From Thermoflavimicrobium daqui (GTDB lineage: Bacteria > Bacillota > Bacilli > Thermoactinomycetales > Thermoactinomycetaceae): a stretch of DNA of 64,000 nucleotides. A program made the translations under genes and the position numbers. This document shows, piece by piece, positions 18,434 to 27,011 of the stretch; within the stretch, counting starts at the first letter, position 1; each line of letters starts with the position of its first letter. Where the stretch lies: positions 62,001-126,000 of the forward strand of contig NZ_KZ845670.1 in the NCBI RefSeq assembly GCF_003313465.1. Reading direction: 5' to 3'. The notes under the pieces were generated by a model. The model saw nothing but the letters and a program-made list of their open reading frames with translations, made no database searches and had not been told where the DNA came from.

Positions 18434-19114
18434 ATGCCCAAACAAGCGTTGGTTTTAGGGGCCACAGGATTAATCGGTCAGGCAATTATGCAGCTCTTAT
18501 TAGAACATGCTGCTTATGAGAAAGTCCGAATTATCACTCGTCGTCCCATTACATTTTCCCATTCAAAGTTAGAAGCCCATGTTATTCCATTCGATCAGCT
18601 CCATCGATATCCTCTCTTATTTCAAGTCGATGAAGTTTATTGTGCCTTAGGAACTACGATCAAAAAAGCCAAAACCAAAGAAAACTTTCGCCTCGTTGAC
18701 TTTAACTATCCTTATCAAGCTGCAACTATAGCACAAAAGCAAGGCATACAACAATTTTTACTGGTTACTGGTACAGGGGCTAATAAAAATTCTTTCTTTT
18801 TTTATAATCGTGTAAAAGGTGAACTGGAGGAAGCTATCCAAAAGCTCAACATTCCAAGTATCCATATCTTTCGTCCGTCTCTTCTACTCGGAAAACGAGA
18901 TGAATTCCGATCCAAAGAAAAAGTGGCTGAGATCTTCATGAAAATGACTGAATTCCTCATGATAGGTCCACTTACCAAGTATCGTGCAATTCAAGGGGAA
19001 GACGTGGCGAAAGCAATGATTCAAGTAGCTAATCAAAATCGGAAAGGATACCAAATCTACGATTCACAAGAAACACAAAAGCTGGCAGATGCGTTTACGA
19101 TATCATCTTCGTAA
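18434..19114 (+). CDS. NAD(P)-binding oxidoreductase of the HTATIP2/YbjT type
   Basis: A 226-aa Rossmann-fold protein (ALVLGATGLIGQAIMQLLLE, a nucleotide-binding loop). It resembles short atypical SDR proteins: YCALGTTIKKAKTKENFRLVDFNYP, FLLVTGTGANKNSFFFYNRVKGELE with the Tyr-x3-Lys pair, then FRPSLLLGKRDEFR. The substrate is unknown. I start at the ATG at 18434 because AGAGGTGAAA precedes it; the frame extends 75 bp upstream without a ribosome site. Confidence 0.78.
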   Translation: MPKQALVLGATGLIGQAIMQLLLEHAAYEKVRIITRRPITFSHSKLEAHVIPFDQLHRYPLLFQVDEVYCALGTTIKKAKTKENFRLVDFNYPYQAATIAQKQGIQQFLLVTGTGANKNSFFFYNRVKGELEEAIQKLNIPSIHIFRPSLLLGKRDEFRSKEKVAEIFMKMTEFLMIGPLTKYRAIQGEDVAKAMIQVANQNRKGYQIYDSQETQKLADAFTISSS

Positions 19115-19129
19115 AAAACAACAAATCAA

Positions 19130-19243
19130 AAGAAGAGGATGATTCAAAATAACATACTAAAAACTCGTACTACTTTATAAGTGATACGGACATGTTTAGG
19201 GATGGGCTCAACTTGTTTTATCTTTTGAGGTCATCCTCTTCTT
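19130..19243. other. 114-nt potential stem-loop between convergent genes
   Basis: AAGAAGAGGATGA and TCATCCTCTTCTT are perfect 13-bp arms. A second helix (TCAAAA/TTTTGA) continues after a small bulge and closes a loop of about 75 nt. No strong U-tail follows on the plus strand; the minus side is T-rich. It could be an unusual terminator or a small structured RNA. Confidence 0.4.
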
Positions 19244-19246
19244 ATT

Positions 19247-19348
19247 CTATGAACTATTTTTCTTCTCCATTCGGATATCTTTGATCCAATAATAAATCGT
19301 GGTGAAGATAAAAATCCCCACAAACATTTGAATGACAAAACCGGTCAT
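19247..19348 (-). CDS. 33-aa single-pass membrane peptide coupled to the DoxX gene
   Basis: The start codon overlaps the stop of the DoxX-family gene as ATGA, with GGGGAACGGGG upstream as a ribosome site. The product MTGFVIQMFVGIFIFTTIYYWIKDIRMEKKNSS has one hydrophobic helix and a basic tail. Translational coupling supports a real gene. Not recognised; perhaps a small partner of the DoxX protein. Confidence 0.5.
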   Translation of the reverse strand: MTGFVIQMFVGIFIFTTIYYWIKDIRMEKKNSS

Positions 19349-19824
19349 GCGCCCCGTTCCCCTTTCTGTTTGTTCACAGATACAGAGTTATCTAATTCTC
19401 TTGTTTGTGCAAAAATCAAAAATAATTTTTTTCGATCCAGCCATAAGAGAATGATACACATTCCAACCATCAATGTACTCAGGTCTTGTACGCCAATTTG
19501 ATAGCAGTAGTTGACCATCATCACATTAAGCGCAATAGGAAAAAAACAAACTACACCTAGCGTCGCCGTTCGCGGAATCATAATCAAAATTCCTGAAATC
19601 ACTTCACCTAAACCGATAAAAATTTCATAAATACGTGAATATCCAAAAAATGACCAAGCCATAACAAACCCTTCGCCATTTTTGGTAGCTATTTCTGGAG
19701 TGGGTACACCAAATTGCCCTGGATAGAGTTTAGCTAATCCATAAATTAAAAATGTAATGCCTAAAAACAAGCGAAATGTAGTAGGGATCGACTGTGTAAG
19801 CACACGTCTAATGCGGCCTGTATT
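19345..19824 (-). CDS. DoxX-family membrane protein
   Basis: A 159-aa protein with four TM segments (FRLFLGITFLIYGLAKLYPGQFG start typical of DoxX/MauE-like proteins). Members act in membrane redox processes; the substrate is unknown. I use the ATG at 19824, preceded by AGGATAAGGTGA. It lies 20 bp after the DCC-family gene, and the pair is probably one transcription unit, which fits a membrane thiol/quinone redox role. Confidence 0.75.
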   Translation of the reverse strand, partial: NTGRIRRVLTQSIPTTFRLFLGITFLIYGLAKLYPGQFGVPTPEIATKNGEGFVMAWSFFGYSRIYEIFIGLGEVISGILIMIPRTATLGVVCFFPIALNVMMVNYCYQIGVQDLSTLMVGMCIILLWLDRKKLFLIFAQTRELDNSVSVNKQKGERGA

Positions 19825-19844
19825 CATTAATATCACCTTATCCT

Positions 19845-20258
19845 CTATTTCATTTCTAAAAATCTTTGTCGAATTTCTGGAGTTGGAATCATACAACTCT
19901 CCTGCTTTCCAAAAAGTTTATAACGATATTTCGCAAACAAGCGGTAGCCTATATCTCGTAGCGGCTTTGGGATAATGATTAACCCATATAAACATTTCCA
20001 AAGAAAACCATCCAACTGTCTACATATTTTTAAAATGGCGGTTGATTCTGTATAATAGTGATCGCCTTCAATGAGAATAACTGAATCTAAGGTATGAGAA
20101 ATCGAATGATCGGATAGTAGTTGTTTGGCAATGGAGGATTGGAGTGATGCAAACCGAAATAACCCCCTTGAATCATGACGAATGACAAATTGAACAGCCC
20201 CATTACAAAAGTTACATACACCATCAAACAGGATTACTGCATCATTCTTTGAAATCAT
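19845..20258 (-). CDS. DCC-family thiol-disulfide oxidoreductase-like protein
   Basis: A 137-aa DUF393 protein named for its N-terminal Asp-Cys-Cys motif, here FDGVCNFCNGAVQFV. It also has the middle RFASLQS segment and C-terminal RYRLFGK-type motif (KYRYKLFGKQESC). It is predicted to be a thioredoxin-like thiol oxidoreductase. In other Firmicutes it is often beside DoxX genes, as here. Confidence 0.85.
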   Translation of the reverse strand: MISKNDAVILFDGVCNFCNGAVQFVIRHDSRGLFRFASLQSSIAKQLLSDHSISHTLDSVILIEGDHYYTESTAILKICRQLDGFLWKCLYGLIIIPKPLRDIGYRLFAKYRYKLFGKQESCMIPTPEIRQRFLEMK

Positions 20259-20378
20259 TAGGAGAAAACCTCCTTTTCATCAATTGCATTTATTATTCTA
20301 TCTCAAAAATAGTTAATTTGGGCTTAACTATCCATTAAATCGAGGTTAATTCATTCTTTACTTATAATCCTATATTAA

Positions 20379-20426
20379 AAAATAGGATTCCTCTTCTATT
20401 CCATATCTAAAGAGGAATCCTATTTT
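20379..20426 (-). terminator. Strong terminator after the Sel1 gene
   Basis: A perfect 17-bp stem (AAAATAGGATTCCTCTT and complement) with a 14-nt loop, flanked by T/A runs, 13 bp past the Sel1 stop. Confidence 0.85.
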
Positions 20427-20438
20427 ATATAGAAATCC

Positions 20439-22100
20439 TTAATGTAGATTTCCTTTTACTTCTGATGTGTAATGAATCGTTCCGTCCAAATAGCGAATAG
20501 CTAAGGCGTACATTGCATCAGGATGGCCCTTTTCTGCTGCTTCGATCAGTAATTTTTCGCCTTCTGACATGTTTTTCCGTAAGGATACTCCATCAACCAA
20601 ACGCCAGCCCAGTTCATACATCGCGTCTAAATTACCCGCTTTAATCGCAAGGCGAAGCCATTTTTCACCTTCTTCTATATTTTGTTCCATGCCTTTTCCA
20701 TCTAGTAATCGCCAGCCTAATGCTTTCATCGCCATGGGATATTCTAGATCAGCAGCTTGGCGTAACAGCTTTTCCCCTTCTGCTGGATCTTCTCCATCGA
20801 TCTTGCCGTCCACGATGAATAGTCCCAAGCAATAGATCGCTTTCGTATCTTTATTTAACATAGCTTGCCTTAGTAACTTTGCTCCCTCTGCACGGTCTGT
20901 CGTTGGAGTCATTCCTTCGATGATCCGCCAACCTAATTCACACATGGCAGCCACACTTTGATGAGCAATCGCCTTGCGCAGCCATTTCTCACCTTCCGTC
21001 GGGTCCTTCTTGATTCCATCACCATCGATTAAACGCCAACCCAGCTGACACATCGCTGAAGTATATTCTAGTTTTGCCGCTAGACGGAGCCATTTTTCGC
21101 CTTCATTTGGTTCATCTTCAGTGATTTCTTGAGATAACATCGACCAGCCTAAATAGTACATCGCATAAGCATCGCCCAGTATGGCCGACTTTTTCAGCCA
21201 GCGCTTCCCTTCCTCCATATCCTGATTAAGATTTTTCCCTTCAACGAAACGCCAGCCTAGTTCATACATGGCAATTTCATCACCGGCATCGGCTGCTTTG
21301 TATAACCAATTTTTCCCTTCTTCGATATTTTGCTCAACGCCATACCCGTCAACGAGCCGCCAGCCTAATGCACGCATCGCACCGATTTCTCCAGCTTCTG
21401 CAGCAGTACGGAGAAATCGTTCTCCTTCTTTGGGGTTCATATGTGGGAGCTTTCCATCTAAGATCCGAAAACCTAGATAATACATCGCTCGCATATCCCC
21501 CATTGTCATTGCCTTACGAAGTAGTAGCTCCCCTTCTTCAATATTTTGACGCACTCCCGCACCATCGAGAAAGCGCCAACCCAGTTCACGCATACCATAA
21601 ACACTATCCATTTCGATCGCACGTAAAATTAAGTTTTGTCCTTCGGTTGGATTTTGAGGAACACCTTTTCCATCAATCAATCGCCAGCCTAGGTTCACCA
21701 TCGCCCCTACATTACCTGCATCCACTGCTTTTTTAAGCCACTGTGCTCCTTCTTCCTTTTTAGTTGTATAGTCAATGAGGCGCCAACCTAAGTCATTCAT
21801 AGCTTCTACATGGCCCGCTTCAATTGCCTTTTTAAGCCAATGTTCCCCTTCTTCTTGATCTACTTTCACACCAACCCCATCAAAGAGACGCCAACCTAAG
21901 CCACGCATGGCATAAATATATCCAGCCTCAGCAGCTTGTCTTACGCATTTCTCCCCTTCCATTTGATTACGATTGATTCCACTACCATCCAATAAACGCC
22001 AGCCTAGTTCATATAAAGCGGGAAGATGACCTGCAGTAGCTGCACGTCGCAACCATTTTTCTCCTTCTTTGGCCATTAGATTGATAGGTTGTTGACTCAT
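20439..22100 (-). CDS. Sel1-repeat protein with 15 tandem repeats
   Basis: A 553-aa protein made almost wholly of 15 Sel1-like (TPR-related) repeats of about 36 residues. The consensus is EEGEKWLRKAAEAGHxDAMYELGWRLxDGxGVxxN. I count 15 copies of the LGWRL-type helix. There is no signal peptide, so it should be cytosolic. Such solenoids are protein-protein adaptors. The repeats are unusually uniform and Trp-rich. The partner is unknown, and the gene stands alone with its own terminator. Confidence 0.85.
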   Translation of the reverse strand: MSQQPINLMAKEGEKWLRRAATAGHLPALYELGWRLLDGSGINRNQMEGEKCVRQAAEAGYIYAMRGLGWRLFDGVGVKVDQEEGEHWLKKAIEAGHVEAMNDLGWRLIDYTTKKEEGAQWLKKAVDAGNVGAMVNLGWRLIDGKGVPQNPTEGQNLILRAIEMDSVYGMRELGWRFLDGAGVRQNIEEGELLLRKAMTMGDMRAMYYLGFRILDGKLPHMNPKEGERFLRTAAEAGEIGAMRALGWRLVDGYGVEQNIEEGKNWLYKAADAGDEIAMYELGWRFVEGKNLNQDMEEGKRWLKKSAILGDAYAMYYLGWSMLSQEITEDEPNEGEKWLRLAAKLEYTSAMCQLGWRLIDGDGIKKDPTEGEKWLRKAIAHQSVAAMCELGWRIIEGMTPTTDRAEGAKLLRQAMLNKDTKAIYCLGLFIVDGKIDGEDPAEGEKLLRQAADLEYPMAMKALGWRLLDGKGMEQNIEEGEKWLRLAIKAGNLDAMYELGWRLVDGVSLRKNMSEGEKLLIEAAEKGHPDAMYALAIRYLDGTIHYTSEVKGNLH

Positions 22101-22261
22101 CTGCTCCTCCTCTTTTCTATGTGTAATAAATGGTTATCATACTAAACTATTTCAAAATAGGAGTCGTGTCGTTGCCTTATTCGTTTTTTAAAATGGCTAA
22201 AAAATACCCCTAATTTTCAATATAACAAATTAGGCAAAACTGAGCTATCCATTCATAAGAA

Positions 22262-22295
22262 AACACTCGCTGTCCAGCAAGTGTTCTCTAATCTG
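22262..22295 (-). terminator. Terminator after the mupG-like gene
   Basis: AACACTCGCT/AGCAAGTGTT stem with one mismatch and a T-rich minus-strand tail, 35 bp past the stop. Confidence 0.65.
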
Positions 22296-22319
22296 AATAT
22301 AGGAAGCTCTAGCTAATCT

Positions 22320-23411
22320 TTATTTTTTGAGTGTTAGTTTAAATTTGCTCCATGGTTTCAGATATTTGAGTAGAAAAGCTTCTTCAGGTACAACTCGACC
22401 GATTACATTGGTTTTACCTGAGTTTTTCATAGGCTGAAGGGCAATTTGTAGCTCCCCTTTATATTGGCCATACAATTCATTGTCAATGAGTAGATCACCC
22501 TGTTGAATATCTTCAGTATGATGTGGTGGAAAGTTCTCCGCTTTGTATTTAACCCGACTCTGTGTAGAACGAATCAGGTATTCCGATACATCTCCTCTAT
22601 AAAAATGGAACTCTTCTAAGACAATTTTTCGTTCGATATCACTAATTCCTTCTACTAACTCAACATTGAGGGTGATTATATCACGATTCACTTGGCTAAG
22701 CGCTTTTAACTCTTCTTCTGATGCATATGCATTGGCAATAATCACATCATCAATTAAGCCTGTTGCATATAAATGCTTAGCTTGTACTTCAATCGGTAAA
22801 TCACGATGCATTTCAAGTGTACATAAGCCTTCAGTAACAGGCCATGGACCAAACGTAGCTGAAGGAGAATTAACAAAAGCTGCTGTACGAATTCCCTTCT
22901 CTTTAAACTGCTGACTACACTTGATAAAATGGTCATAAGATAATCCAGAGTAGCGATGCGGATAAAAATTATGACATCCTAATAAGTTATCAAGATTGGC
23001 TTGATAGCTGATAATATTATCGATATATTTCGTACCTTGACTCATGTTAATTTCGATTTTGATACCGCTTGGGTTATAAGTCATCGCCGATTCTTCAAGC
23101 CCCGTAAATCCAAGATCTAAACGAATTCCATAAGCGCCCATTTCTTGAAAGAAAGATAAATCATTGTAAGAAACGTTCAGTTTACTTAAAACCGGTGGTG
23201 CTACATCAATAACAACTTGCATTTCCAATTCATTGGCATAGGAAATGATCTCCTTAAATCGGTGAAAAATCTCATCCTTATTACCCTCTGCTGAAAGTAA
23301 ACAGGTAAAGATCCGACGAAATCCATATTGGTGTGCTAACTTTATGTATTCTTTATCTCTCTCAGCTGTGGAATGTTCAGGATAAATAGAGATTCCTAGT
23401 TGTTTGCTCAC
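22320..23411 (-). CDS. mupG: MupG-like (DUF871) 6-phospho-N-acetylmuramidase family protein
   Basis: A 363-aa DUF871 protein with an N-terminal TIM barrel (LGISIYPEHSTAERDKEYIKLA, RRIFTCLLS, VVIDVAPPVL, GIRLDLGFTG, HNFYPHRYSGLS) and a C-terminal cyclophilin-like domain. The Staphylococcus member MupG cleaves MurNAc-6P-GlcNAc during cell-wall sugar recycling. The motifs fit, but the usual neighbours (murQ, PTS, murR) are absent, so the name rests on family resemblance. Confidence 0.78.
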   Translation of the reverse strand: MSKQLGISIYPEHSTAERDKEYIKLAHQYGFRRIFTCLLSAEGNKDEIFHRFKEIISYANELEMQVVIDVAPPVLSKLNVSYNDLSFFQEMGAYGIRLDLGFTGLEESAMTYNPSGIKIEINMSQGTKYIDNIISYQANLDNLLGCHNFYPHRYSGLSYDHFIKCSQQFKEKGIRTAAFVNSPSATFGPWPVTEGLCTLEMHRDLPIEVQAKHLYATGLIDDVIIANAYASEEELKALSQVNRDIITLNVELVEGISDIERKIVLEEFHFYRGDVSEYLIRSTQSRVKYKAENFPPHHTEDIQQGDLLIDNELYGQYKGELQIALQPMKNSGKTNVIGRVVPEEAFLLKYLKPWSKFKLTLKK

Positions 23412-23806
23412 TTATGAACCACCTCGCCATAATAGTTATAAAATTTAAAAAGAAAATGAGTCTTCTATACATTTTATCAATATTTATCTATTACGGGCAA
23501 AATAAATTATTAAATCTTATGATGCTATTTTTCCTAAGAATTCGTAATGATTACTTAAGAATATTATAATAAACAAAGCCCAAATAAAACAAGTGTGAGT
23601 ATTTAAGTTATTTTAACTATATGAGGTTGTTGCATTCATCAGCCACTGTTCCCTTCCCCACTCACTTCTGCTAAAGGGGTGGCGCAAATGTCGATCCCAT
23701 ACAAAATGATACGCAATTTCTTTAGCTATGATCTGGATTTTCAATCGAAAGATGCAATATGCTGTATATGATTAAATATAGTTATAGAGTGAGGTAAAAG
23801 CAAAAA
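23412..23806. other. Divergent intergenic region
   Basis: 395 bp between divergent genes, A/T-rich. It holds a family 1 repeat copy (23627-23757) and then the GAGTGAGGT ribosome site of the acetyltransferase. I saw no small gene. Confidence 0.5.
23627..23757 (+). repeat. Dispersed repeat family 1, copy 2
   Basis: Begins TTGTTGCAT..A.CAG and continues CTTCC..ACTCACT, as at 36250. It ends in GATGCAA, an inverted match to its own start. It is the same order of size as the copy at 36250-36391. Similarity was judged by eye. Confidence 0.4.
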
Positions 23807-24313
23807 ATGAATTCATTAATCCTCCGTACTGAAAGATTAAACTTAAGAAAAATGAATCCAAACGATGTTACAAATTTAATGGAGATTTTCTCAGATCCTA
23901 AAGCTATGAAATATTATCCTTCAACCAAAAACGTAGAGCAGACAATCGAATGGATTGAATGGACAATGAACAATTATACTCAGTATGGTGTAGGCCTATG
24001 GATCGTAGAGGATAAGGAAACAGGAGAGTTTTTAGGACAATGTGGGATTGTCCCGCAAGAAATTGATGGAGCCATCGAAATGGAGATTGGTTATCTTTTT
24101 GCAAGGCGAGTATGGGGAAATGGGTATGCTACAGAATCAGCTTTAGCTTGTAAGAAATATGGCTTTGAGCAAATGAAATTCAGCAAGATGATTTCTTTAA
24201 TTGATATAAAGAACCTACCTTCAATTCAAGTTGCTAGGCGCATCGGTATGAACAAGGAAAAGAGGATGATGAAGTGGGGAAAAGAAATATTTGTTTATTC
24301 AGTGTTTAATTAA
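23807..24313 (+). CDS. RimJ/RimL-type GNAT acetyltransferase
   Basis: A 168-aa GNAT of the RimJ/RimL subgroup: LRTERLNLRKMNPNDV start, GLWIVEDKETGEFLGQCGI, acetyl-CoA loop RRVWGNGYATESALA, and NLPSIQVARRIGM at the C-terminal wedge. It probably acetylates an amine on a small molecule or protein; the target is unknown. It is followed by a strong bidirectional terminator shared with the operon coming from the other side. Confidence 0.85.
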   Translation: MNSLILRTERLNLRKMNPNDVTNLMEIFSDPKAMKYYPSTKNVEQTIEWIEWTMNNYTQYGVGLWIVEDKETGEFLGQCGIVPQEIDGAIEMEIGYLFARRVWGNGYATESALACKKYGFEQMKFSKMISLIDIKNLPSIQVARRIGMNKEKRMMKWGKEIFVYSVFN

Positions 24314-24363
24314 TTGAATGATGGTGCAATATAATTTACGCAACATATAAAAAACAAAGGCGT

Positions 24364-24380
24364 CGGACTCATCTCTGATA
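24364..24380 (-). repeat. Fragment of dispersed repeat family 2
   Basis: TCGGACTCATCTCTGAT matches the reverse complement of the family 2 end near 18340 at 16 of 17 positions. It is short, so a chance match is possible. Confidence 0.3.
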
Positions 24381-24394
24381 ACAACACCACTGAT

Positions 24395-24433
24395 AAAAAA
24401 GGGACTTCTATTGGTAGGAAGTCCCTTTTTTTC
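24395..24433. terminator. Bidirectional terminator closing the microcompartment operon
   Basis: A 14-bp stem (AAAAAAGGGACTTC / GGAAGTCCCTTTTT) with an 8-nt loop and T runs both ways. It lies 19 bp past the M20 stop. I saw no comparably strong terminator inside the operon. Confidence 0.88.
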
Positions 24434-24451
24434 TTATTCTTTATCTCTACT

Positions 24452-25615
24452 CTATGAAATCCGTCCCAAGTATTCGATCGCTAACTGTCGGTAGAAGAGA
24501 ATGGATCGTAGATAAGCTTGGATATCAACCCATTCATCAGGCTGATGAGCTAACTGATCATTACCCGGACCATAGATGAGAGTCGGAATTTTACTATGAG
24601 GATTTAAAACGGAACCATCTGTATAATAAGAAACACCATACACATTTTCGGCTGAACATTCTTTGATTTTTAATGCCGTTTGAATAATATCAGAGGAGGT
24701 AGAACTATAAATGGGGGCACGATCTAATAACATACGTATCTCTGCTCGAAAATCTGGAATTTGTTTGGATAAATCCTCGATCTTCTTGTTTATATCATCG
24801 ATTAATTCTTGATGGGACTGAGAAGGTACACTTCGAATATCCAAATGCATCACACATCGATCAGGAATCACATTGGTTTGAATTCCACCGTGCATCTGTG
24901 TAACAGTGATACTACTTTTACCTAAAATTCGTTCTTCTTTTTTCCACTTCTGCTCATATTTTTTTAGTATTTCTATAAAATGAATCGTATGATCAATCGC
25001 ATTGATCCCTTGATCTGGCATGGAACCATGAGCCGTTTTTCCGAAGCAAGTTATTTCCAACCAAAGAGCACCTTTATGTCCAATCGCAATTCTCTCGTTG
25101 GTTGGCTCCCCAATTACCATCGCATCGATTTCATCTACCCCCATGTTATCCAGATAATTTCGAGCACCACAGCTATCGACTTCTTCACCAGCTGTAGCTA
25201 ATAAGATGAGGTCACCATCTAAAGAAATTCCATCACGATATAGTGATTCCACAGCGAGTATCATGGCAGCTAAGCCACTTTTCATATCCGATGCACCACG
25301 ACCATATAAGCGATTGTTGATAATCTTTCCTGAAAAAGGTGGATACGTCCAATGAGAGAGATCACCTATGGTGACGGTATCCATATGACCACAATAGAAA
25401 AGTTTTTTCCGTCCCGTTCCAATGAGGCGAATTTCAAGGTTACTTCTTCCTTCTTCCACGTTCATCACTTGCACAGGTATATCCCATCGCTTTAAACGTT
25501 TTACTAGCCATTCTGTCACCCGGTGTTCATTTCCGGGTGGATTTGAACTATCAATCTGAATCATTTCTTGTAAAAACTGTATTGCATCGTTCGCATCCAC
25601 AATCTCACTCATCAT
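24452..25615 (-). CDS. M20-family amidohydrolase/deacylase (ArgE/DapE type)
   Basis: A 387-aa zinc-dependent M20 hydrolase. Metal ligands appear in YCGHMDTV, GRGASDMKSGLAAM and the catalytic-base loop ATAGEEVDSCGA; a dimerisation lid domain lies about 185-295. The family cleaves N-acyl or N-carbamoyl amino acids (ArgE, DapE, allantoate amidohydrolase). As last gene of the microcompartment operon it is a candidate for hydrolysing the linear ureido or acyl product of the ring-opening enzymes. No encapsulation-type tail is seen. Confidence 0.85.
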   Translation of the reverse strand: MMSEIVDANDAIQFLQEMIQIDSSNPPGNEHRVTEWLVKRLKRWDIPVQVMNVEEGRSNLEIRLIGTGRKKLFYCGHMDTVTIGDLSHWTYPPFSGKIINNRLYGRGASDMKSGLAAMILAVESLYRDGISLDGDLILLATAGEEVDSCGARNYLDNMGVDEIDAMVIGEPTNERIAIGHKGALWLEITCFGKTAHGSMPDQGINAIDHTIHFIEILKKYEQKWKKEERILGKSSITVTQMHGGIQTNVIPDRCVMHLDIRSVPSQSHQELIDDINKKIEDLSKQIPDFRAEIRMLLDRAPIYSSTSSDIIQTALKIKECSAENVYGVSYYTDGSVLNPHSKIPTLIYGPGNDQLAHQPDEWVDIQAYLRSILFYRQLAIEYLGRIS

Positions 25616-25669
25616 GTTTCTCCCCTAATGTATTTTGTTAAGGAGTGAAAATTTTATTTATTTCCCCAT

Positions 25670-26281
25670 TTATATAGGAGCTAAAATTTGCATTTTAAGT
25701 GGAGTCACTTTCCACCCATTGACAGGTGCTAAGTCTTGGGAACAAGCCGCTAATGCGATGAGACAGTCTTCCAAAGCTTCTATTTCTACATAATCGCCTG
25801 GTTTTGACAAAGGCTCTTCAATAACATAGTCCCAGTTTTCATCCAGTTGGTTATTCATAAACCAGTTAATTGGATCCGGTAAATAGGGCGGATGAAGATG
25901 ATATTGAGCGATGGCCTTCGTGAGGTTATCATGACAGTTTGGATGGTCCTCTAAACCAAAATCGATTTTATAACGATAGTAATCGCAAGCTGCAAAGAAA
26001 AAATCATGTCTACCCACTGTATCTTTTACTAACTGCATCAGAGGTCTCCGCCGATTACTATACAAATAGTCGCCTTCTTTTAGACGAATACTACTTAGAC
26101 ATGTACGCATATGGACGGGAGAAACATGCTCAGTCAGATCATTAAGATTAAAACAAATAAAGTCGCCGACTTGCTTTCCTTCTATATCGATAATGCAAAG
26201 GCGTTCACCTTTTCGAATACGAGTAGCCCGTCCTTCGTAACCTGGAACCATAATTTCTTCGCGAATACGATATCTACTCAC
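25670..26281 (-). CDS. DUF1989 (urea-carboxylase-associated family) protein
   Basis: A 203-aa DUF1989 protein: GYEGRATRIRKGERLCIIDIEGKQVGDF, HDFFFAACDYYRY and HPNCHDNL motifs with conserved His and Cys, probably a metal site. Known relatives are the two subunits of carboxyguanidine deiminase and proteins beside urea carboxylase. They act on small N-C-N compounds. Here a single copy lies 24 bp from the cyclase-family gene inside the microcompartment operon, so a role in nitrogen release from a ureido or guanidino intermediate is inferred. Confidence 0.82.
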   Translation of the reverse strand: MSRYRIREEIMVPGYEGRATRIRKGERLCIIDIEGKQVGDFICFNLNDLTEHVSPVHMRTCLSSIRLKEGDYLYSNRRRPLMQLVKDTVGRHDFFFAACDYYRYKIDFGLEDHPNCHDNLTKAIAQYHLHPPYLPDPINWFMNNQLDENWDYVIEEPLSKPGDYVEIEALEDCLIALAACSQDLAPVNGWKVTPLKMQILAPI

Positions 26282-26305
26282 TGCCTCTACCTCCTAACTG
26301 GGCTC

Positions 26306-26998
26306 TTAAGAGTCTAATAATGCCACTGCACGAATGGGTGAGCCTGTCCCTTTACGAATTTTAAGCGGTAAACCAAAGTATACAAACCGTTTGCCTGCTA
26401 CTTGATCTAAATTACACAAGTTTTCAGTATTGGTTATTTTATATTCTCTACAAATTAAATGACCGGAATATTTGGTATCATCTGGTTTATCGATCCCGGG
26501 AGCATCAATTCCGATGTTAACGGTTCCTTTTTCGGCTAACCATTTAGCTGCTTGATAGTTTAGTCCCGCATGTCTGTTTAACCATTCGTCCGTTTCATAG
26601 GCACGATTCCAGTGACCTGTATATAGTAGTACGATATCTCCTTTTTCAATGGTTAAGCCAGATCGATTCAGAGCTGTTTGAAGATGTTCAGGAGTGATAT
26701 ATTCATCTGGTGATACAAAAGATAAGTCTAAACAAATAGCCGGACCATAAAAAAATTCTAAAGGCATATCATTAATGTAATCACCGTTCGGATCATATTC
26801 ATAAGTAGCATCACTGTGGGTAGTACCATGTTCATTGATCAATAAATTATTCGTAGCAAAAGGAAAACCGATTTTAGCGATACTTTCTTCGTGTGTCATA
26901 TTGGGGAAGATCATCGTTTTTTGATGGAGTCCCCAGACAGGGGCTCCCTGATAGATTTCAAGAGACAAGTCAACTAAACGTACACCTTGTTGAAACAA
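26306..26998 (-). CDS. Cyclase-family (PF04199) metal hydrolase
   Basis: A 230-aa protein of the kynurenine formamidase/isatin hydrolase family. The metal-binding signature is EHGTTHSDATYEY in place of the usual HxGTHxDxPxH. Later motifs GDIVLLYTGHW and NIGIDAPGID fit the fold. Family members open lactam or amide bonds using Mn or Zn. In this operon it may hydrolyse a cyclic amide intermediate. The changed signature (Thr-Tyr-Glu-Tyr where Pro-x-His is normal) suggests a different substrate. Confidence 0.8.
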   Translation of the reverse strand: MFQQGVRLVDLSLEIYQGAPVWGLHQKTMIFPNMTHEESIAKIGFPFATNNLLINEHGTTHSDATYEYDPNGDYINDMPLEFFYGPAICLDLSFVSPDEYITPEHLQTALNRSGLTIEKGDIVLLYTGHWNRAYETDEWLNRHAGLNYQAAKWLAEKGTVNIGIDAPGIDKPDDTKYSGHLICREYKITNTENLCNLDQVAGKRFVYFGLPLKIRKGTGSPIRAVALLDS

Positions 26999-27011
26999 AA
27001 AGGTCCCCTCC

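Noticed and set aside
20439-22100. Repetitive DNA suggestive of a CRISPR or tandem-repeat array
   Set aside because: The periodicity is about 108 bp and lies in one long reading frame; it reflects Sel1 protein repeats, with no spacers.
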